Counted from the first letter of the stretch, positions 25,085 through 35,455 are shown. The stretch is 44,501 bases of DNA from Streptomyces sp. SBT349 (GCF_001083795.1 NZ_LAVK01000017.1:1-44501), one strand, 5' to 3'. Notes: generated by a model from the letters alone, not told the origin. Numbers and translations: made by a program.

Positions 25085-26830
25085 ATGACGCGAATCGGCA
25101 CAACGTCGAGGCTCGTCGCGGCCATGCTAGGGGGCGTTCTCGTCCTCAGCGCGTGCGGCGGCGACGACGACGACGGCAGCGGCGAGGAGAACGAGAACGG
25201 CGGCTCGGGCGGCACCGTCACCTACGGAATGGCCCAGCCGTTCCAGAGCTTCAACAACACCACCGCGTCGGCCAATACCGTCGCCAACGGCCAGGTGCTG
25301 GAGAACGTCACCTCCGGCTTCTGGACCTTCGGCAACGAGGACGGCCAGCTGGTCCCGGACACCGACTTCGGCACGTTCGAGCAGACCAGCGACGACCCGC
25401 TGACCGTCGACTACACGATCAACGACGCGGCGGTCTGGTCGGACGGCGAGTCCATCGACTGCGACGACATCCTGCTGTGGTGGAGCGCGCAGAGCGGCGC
25501 CATGGACGGCCTGTTCTCCGCGATCGGCACCGACGGCGTCGAGGACACCGCGATGCCCGACTGCCAGGCGGGCGGCAAGGCGTTCCAGCTGGTCTACAGC
25601 ACGCCCTTCGCGGACTGGCAGTTCAACGGCCCCAGCCACGGCAACACCACGATGATGCCCGCGCACGTCGTCGCCGAGCAGGGCGGTCTGTCCCCCGAGG
25701 AGTTCCTGGCGGCGCTTCAGGAAGGCGACGGGGCCGCGCTCCAGGAGGCGGCCACCTTCTACAACGAGGGCTGGGCGATCGACGGTGCCCTGCCCGACCC
25801 CGCGCTCATCCCCTCCTCCGGTCCCTACGTCATCACCGGCTTCGAGCCGGAGCAGTCGGTGACGCTGACCAGGAACGAGAACTACTGGGGCGAGCCGGGC
25901 ACGGCCGACACCATCGTCATCCGCACCATCGCGGAGGAGGAGCAGGTCGCGGCCCTCCAGAACGGCGAGGTGGACATCATCGAGCCGCAGCCCACGGTGG
26001 ACATGGCCAACCAGATCACCGGGGCCTCCACCATCGAGTCGCAGGTCGCCGAGGAATACACCTACGAGCACCTCGACTTCAACTTCAACGAGGGCCCGTT
26101 CGCGGACTCGCTCCCGCTCCGTCAGGCGTGGGCGCTGTGCACCCCGCGCGAGACCCTCGTGCAGAATCTGATCCAGCCGGTCGTCCCCGACGCGACCACC
26201 AAGGACGTCCGCAACGTGGCGCCCTGGGACCCGGGTTACGAGGTCTCGATCGAGACGGCGGGCGACGCCATCGCGGAGTTCGGCCAGCAGGACATCGAGC
26301 GCGCGCGGCAGATCCTGGAGGAGGAGAACGCGGTCGGCACCCAGGTCACCTTCAGCACCCTGGACAACCAGCGGCGCAACGACGCGGGTCAGCTGATCAC
26401 GGCCGCCTGCGAGGAGGCCGGCTTCGACGTCGAGTTCACCGCCGAGCTCGACTTCTTCGACAGCCGTCTCCCGGAGAACCGCTTCGACGTGGCCATGTTC
26501 GCCTGGTCGGGCTCGCCCGACCGCTCCGGCTGGAACTCCACCTACCGCACCGTGGGTGAGTGCTCGCCGACCGGCAAGGGCAACAACAACGGCTGCTACT
26601 CCAGCGAGGAGATGGACGCCCTGCTCGACGAGGTGCTGGTCACCTCCGACATGGAAGAGGCCGACCGGATCACCGGTGAGATCGAGGCGCTGCTCTGGGA
26701 GGACATGGTGACGATTCCGCTGTACCAGCACCCGGGTATCACCGCCTGGAACCCCGACGTGCAGAACGTCGTCCCCAACCCCTCGCAGAACGGCATCACC
26801 TGGAACGCCGACTCGTGGAGCAGAAGCTGA
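25085..26830 (+). CDS. Oligopeptide ABC importer substrate-binding lipoprotein (family 5)
   Basis: A 581-residue extracellular lipoprotein that captures peptides or similar solutes for the adjacent transporter. The signal sequence ends in the lipobox LSAC with the lipidated Cys at residue 24, followed by an acidic stalk (DDDDGSGEENENGG). The SBP family 5 core is clear: TVDYTINDAAVWSDGESI, SSGPYVITGFEPEQSVTLTRN, ENYWGEPG, then PLRQAWALCTPRETLVQNL and FSTLDNQRRNDAGQLITAACEEAGFDV. It is the first gene of a five-gene operon. A GC-rich hairpin separates it from the first permease. The ligand cannot be deduced, although family members in Streptomyces include peptide importers required for development. 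Confidence 0.94.
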   Translation: MTRIGTTSRLVAAMLGGVLVLSACGGDDDDGSGEENENGGSGGTVTYGMAQPFQSFNNTTASANTVANGQVLENVTSGFWTFGNEDGQLVPDTDFGTFEQTSDDPLTVDYTINDAAVWSDGESIDCDDILLWWSAQSGAMDGLFSAIGTDGVEDTAMPDCQAGGKAFQLVYSTPFADWQFNGPSHGNTTMMPAHVVAEQGGLSPEEFLAALQEGDGAALQEAATFYNEGWAIDGALPDPALIPSSGPYVITGFEPEQSVTLTRNENYWGEPGTADTIVIRTIAEEEQVAALQNGEVDIIEPQPTVDMANQITGASTIESQVAEEYTYEHLDFNFNEGPFADSLPLRQAWALCTPRETLVQNLIQPVVPDATTKDVRNVAPWDPGYEVSIETAGDAIAEFGQQDIERARQILEEENAVGTQVTFSTLDNQRRNDAGQLITAACEEAGFDVEFTAELDFFDSRLPENRFDVAMFAWSGSPDRSGWNSTYRTVGECSPTGKGNNNGCYSSEEMDALLDEVLVTSDMEEADRITGEIEALLWEDMVTIPLYQHPGITAWNPDVQNVVPNPSQNGITWNADSWSRS

Positions 26831-26901
26831 CCGGCGGCAGGCCCCGGCCCGCCGTCCGGCGGATTCCTTAGCCGCCGAACGGCATCGCGTCACCCGCCAG
26901 T

Positions 26902-26933
26902 GGGGCCGGGGGTCCGCCAAGACCCCCGGCCCC
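26902..26933 (+). terminator. Intercistronic hairpin between binding-protein and permease genes
   Basis: A perfect 13-bp stem (26902-26914 and 26921-26933) with a six-base loop. It lies 72 bases after the binding-protein stop and 100 before the permease start. Such hairpins in importer operons often terminate part of the transcripts or protect the upstream message, giving an excess of binding protein. Confidence 0.65.
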
Positions 26934-27032
26934 GCCTGCTGTTGTCCGCTGTTGTCACCGGGCCCGACCCGGGCCCGCTCCCCCTGACCGTCCCCGACCA
27001 CCCTCAACCCCCTGATCCCCAGGAGTTGCGCC

Positions 27033-28544
27033 ATGCTCGCCTTCATCGTGCGGCGGCTCTTCGTCTCGATCTGGGTCTTCCTCGCCGCCTCGGTGGTGAT
27101 CTTCTTCCTGGCGGTGAACGTCCGCGACCCGCTGTCCGAGGCCCGGCAGTTGCCAGGCCCGGCCCAGGAAACGGCCGTCGCCGAGATCACCGAGCGGATG
27201 CGCCTGGACGACCCGGTTTTCCTCCGCTACTTCCGCTGGCTCGCCGACGCCGTCACCGGTGACCTCGGCGTCAACCGCCAGGGCCAGGACGTCAACGCCA
27301 TGCTGGAAGGCGCGTTCACGGCAACGCTGCAACTGGTCACCGGCGCGACGGCGCTGGCCATCGTCGTCGGCATCACCATCGGCGTGATCTCGGCGTTGCG
27401 GCAGTACACGGCCCTCGATCAGACCGTCACCTTCGTCGCCTTCATCTGCTTCTCGCTGCCGGTCTTCTGGATCGGCACGCTGCTGAAGCAGTTCCTCGCC
27501 CTCGACTTCAACGACTGGCTGGCGGAGCCGACGATCTCGCCGCTGTTCATCGGCGGCATCTCACTCATCACGGGCATGGCCTGCGCCTCCCTGATCCTGG
27601 GCGACCGCAGAACGCGGCTGATCGCGTTCGCGCTGAGCGCCGCGGCGATGGCGTGCCTGCTGGCCGTGCTGTCGGCCACCGAGTGGTTCGCGGACCCCGG
27701 CCTCGGCCCCGTGGTCGTCGCCCTCACCGCCCTCGGCGGCGCGCTCGGGTTCGCGACCCTGGTGAGCGGCCTGGAGTGGCAACGCCCCCTCCAGGCGGCC
27801 CTGATGGCCGCGGGCGCGGGCGTGATCGCCATGTTCGCCCTCGACCCGGTCCTCGACGACCCCTCGCTGATCACCCTCGGCGGGCTCGCCGTGCTGACCG
27901 CCGCCGTCTGCTTCGGCATCGGCTGGGCCTGGGGCGGCGAGCTCTACCGGGAGGCCGCCATCCCGGCCGCGATCTTCACCGGCCTGTTCACCGGCGCGGT
28001 GATCTTCACCGATCGCATGCTGATGAACTTCGACAACTACTCCGAGTCCGTCGGCGGCCGTCCCGTCTCCACCGTGGGCGCCGAGACGCCCAACTACGAG
28101 GGAACGTTCTGGGAGTCGGGGCTCGACTCGATCGGCCACCTCGCGCTGCCGACGCTCGCGCTGGTGCTGCTCTCGCTGGCCAGCTACACGCGGTACACCA
28201 GGGCGAGCATGCTGGAGGTCATGAACCAGGACTTCGTGCGCACCGCGCGGGCCAAGGGCCTGACCGAGCGCGCGGTCATCACCCGGCACGTCCTGCGCAA
28301 CGGCTTCATCCCCATCACCACCCTGGTCGCCTACGACATCGGCGCCATCCTCGGCGGCGCCGTGGTGACCGAGCAGGTGTTCGGCTGGTCGGCCATGGGC
28401 CGCCTGCTCTTCACCGGCATCGAGCAGGGCGACCCGATGCCGATCATGGCGTTCTTCCTGGTCACCGGCGGCGCCGTCGTGGTCTTCAACATGCTCGCGG
28501 ACATCGCCTATGCCTTTGTCGATCCGCGTATCCGGCTGTCGTAG
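27033..28544 (+). CDS. Oligopeptide ABC importer permease (DppB/OppB type) with extra membrane helices
   Basis: A 503-residue permease. The family's N-terminus (LAFIVRRLFVSIWVFLAASVVIFFL), the helix pair at 95-150 and the coupling loop DFVRTARAKGLTERAVITRHV (about 400-420) with its C-terminal helices are all standard. Usual length is 300-350. The excess lies in the periplasmic loop before HLALPTLALVLLSL: about residues 168-330 carry some six additional hydrophobic segments (for instance LFIGGISLITGMACASLIL, LITLGGLAVLTAAVCFGIGW). An even number keeps the topology of the core. It is second in the importer operon; the next permease starts 15 bases after its stop. Confidence 0.92.
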   Translation: MLAFIVRRLFVSIWVFLAASVVIFFLAVNVRDPLSEARQLPGPAQETAVAEITERMRLDDPVFLRYFRWLADAVTGDLGVNRQGQDVNAMLEGAFTATLQLVTGATALAIVVGITIGVISALRQYTALDQTVTFVAFICFSLPVFWIGTLLKQFLALDFNDWLAEPTISPLFIGGISLITGMACASLILGDRRTRLIAFALSAAAMACLLAVLSATEWFADPGLGPVVVALTALGGALGFATLVSGLEWQRPLQAALMAAGAGVIAMFALDPVLDDPSLITLGGLAVLTAAVCFGIGWAWGGELYREAAIPAAIFTGLFTGAVIFTDRMLMNFDNYSESVGGRPVSTVGAETPNYEGTFWESGLDSIGHLALPTLALVLLSLASYTRYTRASMLEVMNQDFVRTARAKGLTERAVITRHVLRNGFIPITTLVAYDIGAILGGAVVTEQVFGWSAMGRLLFTGIEQGDPMPIMAFFLVTGGAVVVFNMLADIAYAFVDPRIRLS

Positions 28545-28559
28545 AGGAGCTGACCGGTC

Positions 28560-29582
28560 GTGACACAGAACCCACCGGCCTCCGCGCCGGAGAAGGACCC
28601 GGCGGGCCTGCGCAAGGGCCCGCCACCCGAGGCCGCCGATGCCGCGCAGGGCATGACGGTCGTCGCCCGTTCCCAGGGGCAGCTGATCCGGCGCCGGTTC
28701 TTCCGGCACCGCGGCGCCCTGGCCGGAATGGCGCTGCTGCTCTTCGTGGTGGTCCTCGCCATCACCTCCATCGGCGCGGGGCCGATCCCCGGCTGGTGGG
28801 ACAAGGAGCCCACCGCCACCGGGGCCGTCGTGAACAACGGCGACCCGACCCTCGGGCTGCTCCCGGGATTCCTCGGCGGCGGCGGCATCCACTGGGGCGA
28901 ACACCCCTTCGGCCAGGACAACATCGGCCGTGACTACTTCGCCCTGACCATGCGCGGCACCCAGGTCTCGCTGCTGATCGCGATCATCGTCGGCCTGGTC
29001 GCCACGATCACCGGCACCGTGATCGGCGCCACCGCGGGCTACTTCCGCGGCTGGACCGAGGCCGTCCTGATGCGCGTGACCGACGTGGTCATCGCCATCC
29101 CGACGCTGCTGATCGCGGGCCTCATCGGCGTGATCATCGCGGACAAGGGCGTGGTGCTCTTCGCGCTCTTCCTCGGCCTGGTGGTCTGGACCCAGATCGC
29201 CCGGCTGGTGCGCGGCGAGGTGCTCTCGTTGCGCGAGAAGGAGTTCGTGGAGGCGGCCCGTTCGGTCGGAACCCCCTCCCACCGGATCATCTTCAAGCAC
29301 ATCCTGCCGAACACGATCGGCATCATCATCGTCGCCGCCACCCTCGCGATCGCCAGCGCCGTGCTCCTGGAGTCCGCGCTGTCCTTCGTCGGGCTCGGCG
29401 TCCAGCCCCCCGACACCTCGCTCGGCCGGCTGATCACCGACTACCGGACGGCGCTGACCGTGCGGCCCTGGCTGTTCTACTGGCCCGGCCTGTTCATCGT
29501 CGCCATCGCGCTGTCGGTCAACTTCATCGGCGACGGCCTGCGCGACGCCTTCGACCCCCGACAGACCCGGGTGCGTGACTGA
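28560..29582 (+). CDS. Oligopeptide ABC importer permease (DppC/OppC type)
   Basis: A 340-residue inner-membrane permease starting at GTG (VTQNPPASAPEKDP). After a cytoplasmic N-terminus of about 45 residues comes the first helix with FFRHRGALAGMALLLFVVVLA, a periplasmic segment containing HPFGQDNIGRDYFAL (a hallmark of DppC proteins), then five helices. The coupling loop is LREKEFVEAARSVGTPSHRI, and the C-terminus has the conserved NFIGDGLRDAFDP. The start is just after GAGGAG. It overlaps the next gene by a single base (TGATG). It pairs with the preceding long permease to form the channel. Confidence 0.95.
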   Translation: MTQNPPASAPEKDPAGLRKGPPPEAADAAQGMTVVARSQGQLIRRRFFRHRGALAGMALLLFVVVLAITSIGAGPIPGWWDKEPTATGAVVNNGDPTLGLLPGFLGGGGIHWGEHPFGQDNIGRDYFALTMRGTQVSLLIAIIVGLVATITGTVIGATAGYFRGWTEAVLMRVTDVVIAIPTLLIAGLIGVIIADKGVVLFALFLGLVVWTQIARLVRGEVLSLREKEFVEAARSVGTPSHRIIFKHILPNTIGIIIVAATLAIASAVLLESALSFVGLGVQPPDTSLGRLITDYRTALTVRPWLFYWPGLFIVAIALSVNFIGDGLRDAFDPRQTRVRD

Positions 29583-30715
29583 TGTCCCTTCCTCCTGCCA
29601 CCCCCTCCGTGCCCTCCCCGGCCGCGCCCCTGGACGCCGCGGTCACCGAGGCCGCGGAAGAGGTCCACACCGCCCGGACGCTGGCCGACTCCCGGCCGCC
29701 GAGCGACGAGGAGATCCTCACCGTCGAGAACCTGACGGTCGAGTTCCCCACCGACGACGGCCTGGTCAAGGCCGTCCGCGGCGTGGACTACACGCTCCAC
29801 GCCCGCGAAGTCCTCGGCATCGTGGGCGAGTCGGGCTCCGGCAAGTCGGTCTCCTCGATGGCCCTGATGGGCCTGCTCCCGAAGAACGCCCGCGTCCGCG
29901 GCTCCATCCGCTACCGCGGCCAGGAGCTGCTGACGATGCGCCCCAGGGAGCAACGGGCCCTGCGCGGCCGGAAGATCGCCATGATCTTCCAGGACCCCAT
30001 GACCTCGCTCAACCCGGTCCGCAGCATCGGCGACCAGCTCGCCGAGGCCGTTCTCGCGCACCACCTGGTGCCCCGCAGGAAGGCGCTGGGCCGGGCCAGG
30101 GAGATGCTGGACCTGGTCGGCATCCCGCAGCCCGAGAAGCGGCTGCGGGCCTACCCCCACGAGTTCTCCGGGGGCATGCGGCAGCGCGTGATGATCGCGA
30201 TGGCCATCATCAACGACCCGGACATCATCATCGCCGACGAGCCGACCACGGCCCTGGACGTCACCGTCCAGGCGCAGATCCTGGAGAAGCTCCTGGAGGT
30301 CAAGGACGCGGTCAACGCGGCGATCCTCCTCATCACGCACGACCTGGGCGTGATCGCGGGCATGGCGCACAGGACGCTGGTGATGTACGCGGGCAAGCCG
30401 GTGGAGATCGGCGGCACCGACCAGGTCTTCTACGAGCCGCGCATGCCGTACACGGCCGGCCTGCTGGGCTCCATCCCGTCCCTTGAGGGCGAGCGGGACG
30501 CCCGGCTGCGGCCCATCACCGGCACCCCGCCCTCGCTGATCCACCTGCCCCCCGGGTGCCCGTTCTCGCCGCGCTGCCCGCTGGCCACGGACATCTGCCA
30601 CGAGGACGAGCCCGCCATCACCGACACCGGCGACGCGCACTACGCCGCCTGCCACCACAGCGACCTGCTGGCCGAGGCGGAAGACGCCACGGCGTTCTTC
30701 AAGGAGGGCCGATGA
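29582..30715 (+). CDS. Oligopeptide ABC importer ATPase (DppD/OppD type)
   Basis: A 377-residue ATPase. An Ala/Pro-rich N-terminal extension of about 40 residues precedes the domain. Walker A is GESGSGKS at 82-89, the signature is [15 protein letters not shown], and Walker B is [16 protein letters not shown] with the switch His in LLITHDLG. The C-terminal oligopeptide domain has [14 protein letters not shown], the cysteine cluster that in related importers binds an iron-sulfur cluster. It overlaps the next ATPase gene by four bases (ATGA), and the upstream permease by one. Confidence 0.95.
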   Translation: MSLPPATPSVPSPAAPLDAAVTEAAEEVHTARTLADSRPPSDEEILTVENLTVEFPTDDGLVKAVRGVDYTLHAREVLGIVGESGSGKSVSSMALMGLLPKNARVRGSIRYRGQELLTMRPREQRALRGRKIAMIFQDPMTSLNPVRSIGDQLAEAVLAHHLVPRRKALGRAREMLDLVGIPQPEKRLRAYPHEFSGGMRQRVMIAMAIINDPDIIIADEPTTALDVTVQAQILEKLLEVKDAVNAAILLITHDLGVIAGMAHRTLVMYAGKPVEIGGTDQVFYEPRMPYTAGLLGSIPSLEGERDARLRPITGTPPSLIHLPPGCPFSPRCPLATDICHEDEPAITDTGDAHYAACHHSDLLAEAEDATAFFKEGR

Positions 30716-31743
30716 CGACCGAGACCGAACCGAGGAAGGACCCCGTCGACAGCACGCCGGACGAGCTGCTGCGCGTCACCGACCTCGTGGTCAACTTCCC
30801 CGTGCGCGGCGGCGGTCTGGTCCGCCGGATCACCGGGCAGGTCCAGGCCGTCAGCGGCGTCTCGTTCGCCGTGGGCAGGGGCGAGACCCTGGGCGTGGTG
30901 GGCGAGTCGGGCTGTGGCAAGTCGACCACGGGGCGGGCCGTGCTCCAGCTCATCAAGCCCACCTCGGGCTCGGTGCGCTTCGAGGGGCAGGAGATCACCT
31001 CCCTGTCCGGCAACGGGCTGCGGCAGGTGCAGCGCAGCGCGGGCATGGTCTTCCAGGACCCGTACGCCTCGCTCAACCCGAAGCTGCCGGTCAACGACAT
31101 CGTCGCCGAGCCGCTGAAGGTGGCGGGCCGGTGGCGTTCCAGCGGCAAGAAGCGCGTGGCCGAGCTGCTCGAACTGGTCGGCCTGAGCCCCGAGCACGGC
31201 AACCGCTACCCGCACGAGTTCTCCGGCGGCCAGCGCCAGCGCATCGGCATCGCCCGCGCGCTGGCGCTCGAACCCAAGCTGCTGGTGCTCGACGAGCCGG
31301 TGTCGGCGCTCGACGTGTCCGTGCAGGCGGGCGTGGTCAACCTGCTGGAGGACCTTCAGGACCGGCTCGGCGTGGCGTACGTCTTCATCGCGCACGACCT
31401 GTCCGTGGTCCGCCACATCTCGGACCGGGTGGCGGTGATGTACCTGGGCAAGGTGGTGGAGACGGGCACCCGCGAGGACGTGTACGAGCGGCCCTCCCAC
31501 CCGTACACCCAGGCGCTGCTGTCGGCGGCGCCGCTGGCCGACCCCCGGAAGGAACGCGCCAGGCGGCGGACGGTGCTGACCGGCGACGTGCCGAGCCCGC
31601 TCGACCCGCCGAGCGGCTGCCGCTTCCGCACGCGGTGCTGGAAGGCGCAGGACATCTGCGCCACGGAGGAGCCCAGGCTGAAGGAGCGCGGCTCGGGCCA
31701 TCCGGTCGCGTGCCACTTCGCCGAGGACGCGGAGGTCATCTGA
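30712..31743 (+). CDS. Oligopeptide ABC importer ATPase (DppF/OppF type)
   Basis: A 343-residue ATPase and the last gene of the importer operon. Walker A is GESGCGKS at 64-71, the signature [15 protein letters not shown], and Walker [17 protein letters not shown]. The C-terminal domain carries [17 protein letters not shown], the paired cysteine cluster. The N-terminal [15 protein letters not shown] is the F-type block that distinguishes it from the D-type partner. AAGGAGG precedes the ATG. It is convergent with the thiamine-binding gene, with 32 bases between the stops. Confidence 0.95.
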   Translation: MTTETEPRKDPVDSTPDELLRVTDLVVNFPVRGGGLVRRITGQVQAVSGVSFAVGRGETLGVVGESGCGKSTTGRAVLQLIKPTSGSVRFEGQEITSLSGNGLRQVQRSAGMVFQDPYASLNPKLPVNDIVAEPLKVAGRWRSSGKKRVAELLELVGLSPEHGNRYPHEFSGGQRQRIGIARALALEPKLLVLDEPVSALDVSVQAGVVNLLEDLQDRLGVAYVFIAHDLSVVRHISDRVAVMYLGKVVETGTREDVYERPSHPYTQALLSAAPLADPRKERARRRTVLTGDVPSPLDPPSGCRFRTRCWKAQDICATEEPRLKERGSGHPVACHFAEDAEVI

Positions 31744-31775
31744 GGTACCGGGCCGGGGGCCGGGCGGAAGCGGTG

Positions 31776-32105
31776 CTAGGCGGAGGGTTCCCCGCCGGAG
31801 GTGGCGCCCGCGGGCGGGCTGAGCAGTGACTCGACGCGGGCCACCTTGGCGGTGAGTCCGTCGGTGACGCCGTCGCGGATGTCCGCCTTCAGCACCACGC
31901 TGACGCGGCCGGCGCGGGCCTTCACCGCGTCGACCGCCCGCTTGACGACGGCCATCACCTCGTCCCACTCGCCCTCGACGCTCGTGAACATCGCGTCGGT
32001 CCGGTGCGGCAGCCCGCTCTCGCGGACCACGCGCACGGCCTCGGCGACCTCCTCGCCGACGTCCTCGCCCGCCCCGATGGGCGTCACGGAGAACGCGACG
32101 ATCAC
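31776..32105 (-). CDS. MTH1187-family thiamine-binding protein
   Basis: A 109-residue protein of the MTH1187/YkoF-like (DUF77) family. It starts [34 protein letters not shown] and contains the conserved [22 protein letters not shown] block. Members form ferredoxin-like tetramers that bind thiamine or a pyrimidine precursor, in the cytoplasm. The GTG start overlaps the stop of the upstream YbjN gene by four bases (GTGA), so translation is coupled. No TPP riboswitch is seen ahead of the pair. A Ser/Gly-rich tail follows the domain. Confidence 0.88.
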   Translation of the reverse strand: MIVAFSVTPIGAGEDVGEEVAEAVRVVRESGLPHRTDAMFTSVEGEWDEVMAVVKRAVDAVKARAGRVSVVLKADIRDGVTDGLTAKVARVESLLSPPAGATSGGEPSA

Positions 32106-32677
32106 GGGGTCGCCTCGTCACCGGGGGCGTCGGGGCCCTGGTCCTGGCCGTCGGCGGACTCCTCGTCCTCGTCCTTCTCCAGGCCGAAGCGCTCGACGAG
32201 CCACTTGTCGAACTCGCCCGCCGCGCGGACCCAGCTCACCACGGAGGCGACGAAGTGGTCGAAGCCGACGCCCGCGCCCAGCAGCAGGTGGAAGTCGCCG
32301 ATCAGCCGGACCGTTCCGTCGTCGCTGGTGTGCGTGTAGACCTTGGGCCACAGGGTCGAGTGGTTCCACTCGTCGATGCTCTGGAGCAGCCGCGGCTTGT
32401 CGTCGATGGTGTGCGGCCGGTCGTAGAACGTGCGGACCGTGAGCACCCGCTGCCGCTCCTCCCCGCGGAACATGAAGTAGACGCGGTGGTGCTTCCAGGG
32501 GGCGACCAGGTCGCCCTCCTTGTCCACCACGTGCTTGAGCTTCATGCGGTCGAGCAGCTGCTTCACCAGGTCCTGGTTCGGCATGATCGGGCCGGTGGGC
32601 TTCCTCGCCTGCTGCGGCTGGCCGGGCTTGTCCGGCTGGGCCCCGAAGTTCGGGATCGCGGACGGGTCGACAGACAC
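32102..32677 (-). CDS. YbjN-domain protein
   Basis: A 191-residue soluble protein. After a Pro/Gln-rich start ([19 protein letters not shown]) comes a YbjN-like alpha/beta domain (about 45-165; [59 protein letters not shown]) and an acidic tail ([12 protein letters not shown]). YbjN proteins resemble type III secretion chaperones; in actinobacteria their role is unknown. The GTG at 32677 is preferred over an ATG at 32716 because AAGGGA precedes it by about ten bases and the earlier start has none. It is coupled to the thiamine-binding gene. Confidence 0.82.
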   Translation of the reverse strand: MSVDPSAIPNFGAQPDKPGQPQQARKPTGPIMPNQDLVKQLLDRMKLKHVVDKEGDLVAPWKHHRVYFMFRGEERQRVLTVRTFYDRPHTIDDKPRLLQSIDEWNHSTLWPKVYTHTSDDGTVRLIGDFHLLLGAGVGFDHFVASVVSWVRAAGEFDKWLVERFGLEKDEDEESADGQDQGPDAPGDEATP

Positions 32678-32724
32678 GGGAGTGTGGTCCCTTCGTAGGG
32701 CGGGCAGGCTCCCCATCCTCTCCC

Positions 32725-32763
32725 ATGCCCGCCCCGGTCTGGCAACCGGACCGGAGCGGGCAT
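32725..32763 (-). terminator. Terminator hairpin after clpB
   Basis: A 15-bp stem (32725-32739 and 32749-32763), with a single G-T-type mismatch and a nine-base loop, starting ten bases past the clpB stop. It lies within the 96-base gap before the YbjN gene, whose promoter must therefore overlap or follow it. Confidence 0.75.
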
Positions 32764-32773
32764 CTCGCCCTCC

Positions 32774-35368
32774 TCAGGCCGCGGCGATCGTCAGCCCGCC
32801 GTCCGGGCTCGCGTCCACGCGGACCGTGTCGCCGTCCCTGATCTCGCCCGCGAGGATCCTGCGGGCCAGCGGGTCGCCGATCGCCGTCTGCACCAGCCGC
32901 CGCAGGGGCCTGGCGCCGTACGCCGGGTCGTTCCCCTCGTCGGCCAGCCAGCGCAGGGCCGGCTCGGTGACGTCGAGCGTGAGCCGCCGCTCGGCCAGGC
33001 GGCGCTGGAGCGAGTCGATCTGGAGCCGGGCGATGCTGCCGAGCTCCGCGCCGCTGAGCGCGTGGAAGACCACCACGTCGTCCAGCCGGTTCAGGAACTC
33101 GGGCCTGAACGCCGCGCGCACCGCCGCCAGCACCTCCTCGCGCTGCTCGTCCGGCTTGGCCAGCGGGTCGATCAGGTGCTGGCTGCCGAGGTTGGAGGTG
33201 AGGACGAGCAGGGTGTTGCGGAAGTCGACCGTGCGGCCCTGCCCGTCGGTCAGCCGCCCGTCGTCGAGGACCTGGAGGAGGACATCGAAGACCTCGTGGT
33301 GCGCCTTCTCCACCTCGTCCAGCAGCACCACCGAGTACGGGCGGCGCCGGACGGCCTCGGTGAGCTGGCCGCCCTCCTCGTACCCGACATAGCCGGGGGG
33401 CGCGCCGACGAGCCTGGCCACCGAGTGCTTCTCGCTGTACTCGCTCATGTCGATGCGGACCATGGCGCGCTCGTCGTCGAAGAGGAAGTCGGCCAGGGCC
33501 TTGGCCAGCTCGGTCTTGCCGACACCGGTGGGGCCGAGGAAGAGGAACGAGCCGGTGGGCCGGTCCGGGTCGGCGACCCCGGCCCTGCTGCGGCGCACCG
33601 CGTCGGAGACGGCCCGCACGGCCTCGCCCTGCCCGATCAGCCGCCTGCCGAGCTCCTCCTCCATGCGCAGCAGCTTCTCGGTCTCGCCCTCCAGGAGCCG
33701 CCCGGCGGGGATGCCGGTCCAGGAGGAGACCACGTCGGCGATGTCGTCGGGGCCGACCTCCTCCTTGACCATGTTCGTCGCGGGACCGCGCTTGGCCTCC
33801 TGCTCGGCCTCCGACGCCTCGGCCAGCTGGCGTTCGAGGCCCGGGATCTCGCCGTACAGCAGCTTGGACGCGGCCTCGAAGTCGCCGTCGCGCTGGGCGC
33901 GCTCGGCGACGCCCCTGGCCTCGTCCAGGCGCTCCTTGAGCTCGCCGACCCGGTTGAGCCCCTGCTTCTCCTTCTCCCAGCGGGCGGTGAGGCCGCGCAG
34001 CTCCTCCTCGCGGTCCGCGAGCTCGCGCCGCAGCCGGTCCAGGCGCTCGCGCGAGGAGACGTCCGACTCGTTGGCCAGGGCCAGCTCCTCCATCTTGAGC
34101 CGGTCGACCGAGCGCTGGAGCTCGTCGATCTCCACGGGCGAGGAGTCGATCTCCATCCGCAGCCGGGACGCGGCCTCGTCCACCAGGTCGATGGCCTTGT
34201 CGGGCAGGAACCGGGAGGTGATGTAACGGTCGGAGAGCGTCGCCGCGGCCACCAGCGCGCCGTCGGCGATGACGACCTTGTGGTGCGCCTCGTACCGTCC
34301 CTTGAGCCCGCGGAGGATGGCGATGCTGTCCTCGACGGTGGGCTCGGCGACCAGGACCTGCTGGAAACGGCGCTCCAGCGCGGCGTCCTTCTCGATGCGC
34401 TCGCGGTACTCGTCCAGCGTGGTGGCGCCGACCATCCGCAGCTCGCCGCGGGCCAGCATGGGCTTGAGCATGTTCCCCGCGTCCATGGCGGAGTCGCCGC
34501 CCGCGCCCGCGCCGACGACGGTGTGCAGCTCGTCGATGAAGGTGATGATCCGGCCGCTGGAGTCCCTGATCTCGGAGAGGACGGCCTTGAGCCGCTCCTC
34601 GAACTCGCCGCGGTACTTGGCCCCGGCCACCATGGCGCCGAGGTCCAGGGCGACCAGCCGCTTGTTCTTCAGCGACTCGGGGACGTCGCCCTTGACGATG
34701 CGCTGGGCCAGGCCCTCCACGACGGCGGTCTTGCCGACGCCGGGCTCGCCGATGAGGACGGGGTTGTTCTTGGTGCGGCGGGAGAGCACCTGCACGACGC
34801 GGCGGATCTCGTGGTCCCGGCCGATGACCGGGTCGAGCTTGCCCTCACGGGCGGCGGTGGTGAAGTCGGTGCCGAACTTCTCCAGCGCCTTGTAGGTGCC
34901 CTCGGGGTCGGCGGTGGTGATGCGCTGCCCGCCCCGGCCCGTCTCGAAGGCGTCGAGCAGCTTGCGGTCGGCCGCGCCCTCCCGGGTGAGCAGCTCACCG
35001 GCCTGGCCGCCCTTGGCGGCGAGCCCGATGAGCAGGTGCTCGGTGGAGACGAACGAGTCGCCCAGCTCGCGGGCGCGCTGGGCGGCGTCGGCGATGACGG
35101 CCAGCAGCTCGCGGTTGGGCTGCGGCTTGGCGACGGACGCGCCGCGGACGCTGGGCAGGCCGGCGAGCAGCCGCTCGGCCCCCGAGCGCAGCGCGGCTTG
35201 GTCGGCGTCGACGGCGGCGAGGAGGTCCTGCACGTTCTCGTTGTCCTCGCCGGTCAGCAGGGCGAGCAGGAGATGCGCCGGGGTGATGTCCGGATGCCCG
35301 CCCGTCAGCGCGCGGTCGTTGGCCGCGCTGAGGGCGTCCCGGCTCCTGTTGGTCAGCTCGGCGTTCAC
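32774..35368 (-). CDS. clpB: ATP-dependent disaggregase chaperone ClpB
   Basis: An 864-residue hexameric AAA+ chaperone that, with DnaK, pulls proteins out of aggregates. The N-terminal Clp-N domain (1-145) is followed by AAA-1 with Walker A GEPGVGKT at 207-214 and Walker B FIDELH. The coiled M domain (about 400-520; [21 protein letters not shown]) marks it as ClpB rather than ClpC/ClpA. AAA-2 has GPTGVGKT near 605 and LLDEVEKAH. Length is typical. The GTG start follows GGAGGAG at ten bases. A HAIR operator upstream indicates control by HspR, encoded at 39883-40338. Confidence 0.97.
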   Translation of the reverse strand: MNAELTNRSRDALSAANDRALTGGHPDITPAHLLLALLTGEDNENVQDLLAAVDADQAALRSGAERLLAGLPSVRGASVAKPQPNRELLAVIADAAQRARELGDSFVSTEHLLIGLAAKGGQAGELLTREGAADRKLLDAFETGRGGQRITTADPEGTYKALEKFGTDFTTAAREGKLDPVIGRDHEIRRVVQVLSRRTKNNPVLIGEPGVGKTAVVEGLAQRIVKGDVPESLKNKRLVALDLGAMVAGAKYRGEFEERLKAVLSEIRDSSGRIITFIDELHTVVGAGAGGDSAMDAGNMLKPMLARGELRMVGATTLDEYRERIEKDAALERRFQQVLVAEPTVEDSIAILRGLKGRYEAHHKVVIADGALVAAATLSDRYITSRFLPDKAIDLVDEAASRLRMEIDSSPVEIDELQRSVDRLKMEELALANESDVSSRERLDRLRRELADREEELRGLTARWEKEKQGLNRVGELKERLDEARGVAERAQRDGDFEAASKLLYGEIPGLERQLAEASEAEQEAKRGPATNMVKEEVGPDDIADVVSSWTGIPAGRLLEGETEKLLRMEEELGRRLIGQGEAVRAVSDAVRRSRAGVADPDRPTGSFLFLGPTGVGKTELAKALADFLFDDERAMVRIDMSEYSEKHSVARLVGAPPGYVGYEEGGQLTEAVRRRPYSVVLLDEVEKAHHEVFDVLLQVLDDGRLTDGQGRTVDFRNTLLVLTSNLGSQHLIDPLAKPDEQREEVLAAVRAAFRPEFLNRLDDVVVFHALSGAELGSIARLQIDSLQRRLAERRLTLDVTEPALRWLADEGNDPAYGARPLRRLVQTAIGDPLARRILAGEIRDGDTVRVDASPDGGLTIAAA

Positions 35369-35434
35369 TTCAGCGGTACTCCTCCGTGGTCCCGATGGTC
35401 ACGACGTGAGTCTGCTAGACACAACGTGCGATAA

Positions 35435-35455
35435 GTTGAGTCTAATCCACTCAAG
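35435..35455 (-). promoter_or_regulatory. HspR operator (HAIR) upstream of clpB
   Basis: On the minus strand CTTGAGT-N7-ACTCAAC matches the HspR-associated inverted repeat CTTGAGT-N7-ACTCAAG in 13 of 14 positions. It lies about 67 bases before the clpB start. A second inverted repeat overlaps it (GACACAAC at 35418-35425 and GTTGAGTC at 35435-35442, one mismatch). Confidence 0.88.

Noticed and set aside
31744-31775. Possible terminator between the importer operon and the thiamine-binding gene
   Set aside because: Only 32 bases long and without a convincing inverted repeat.
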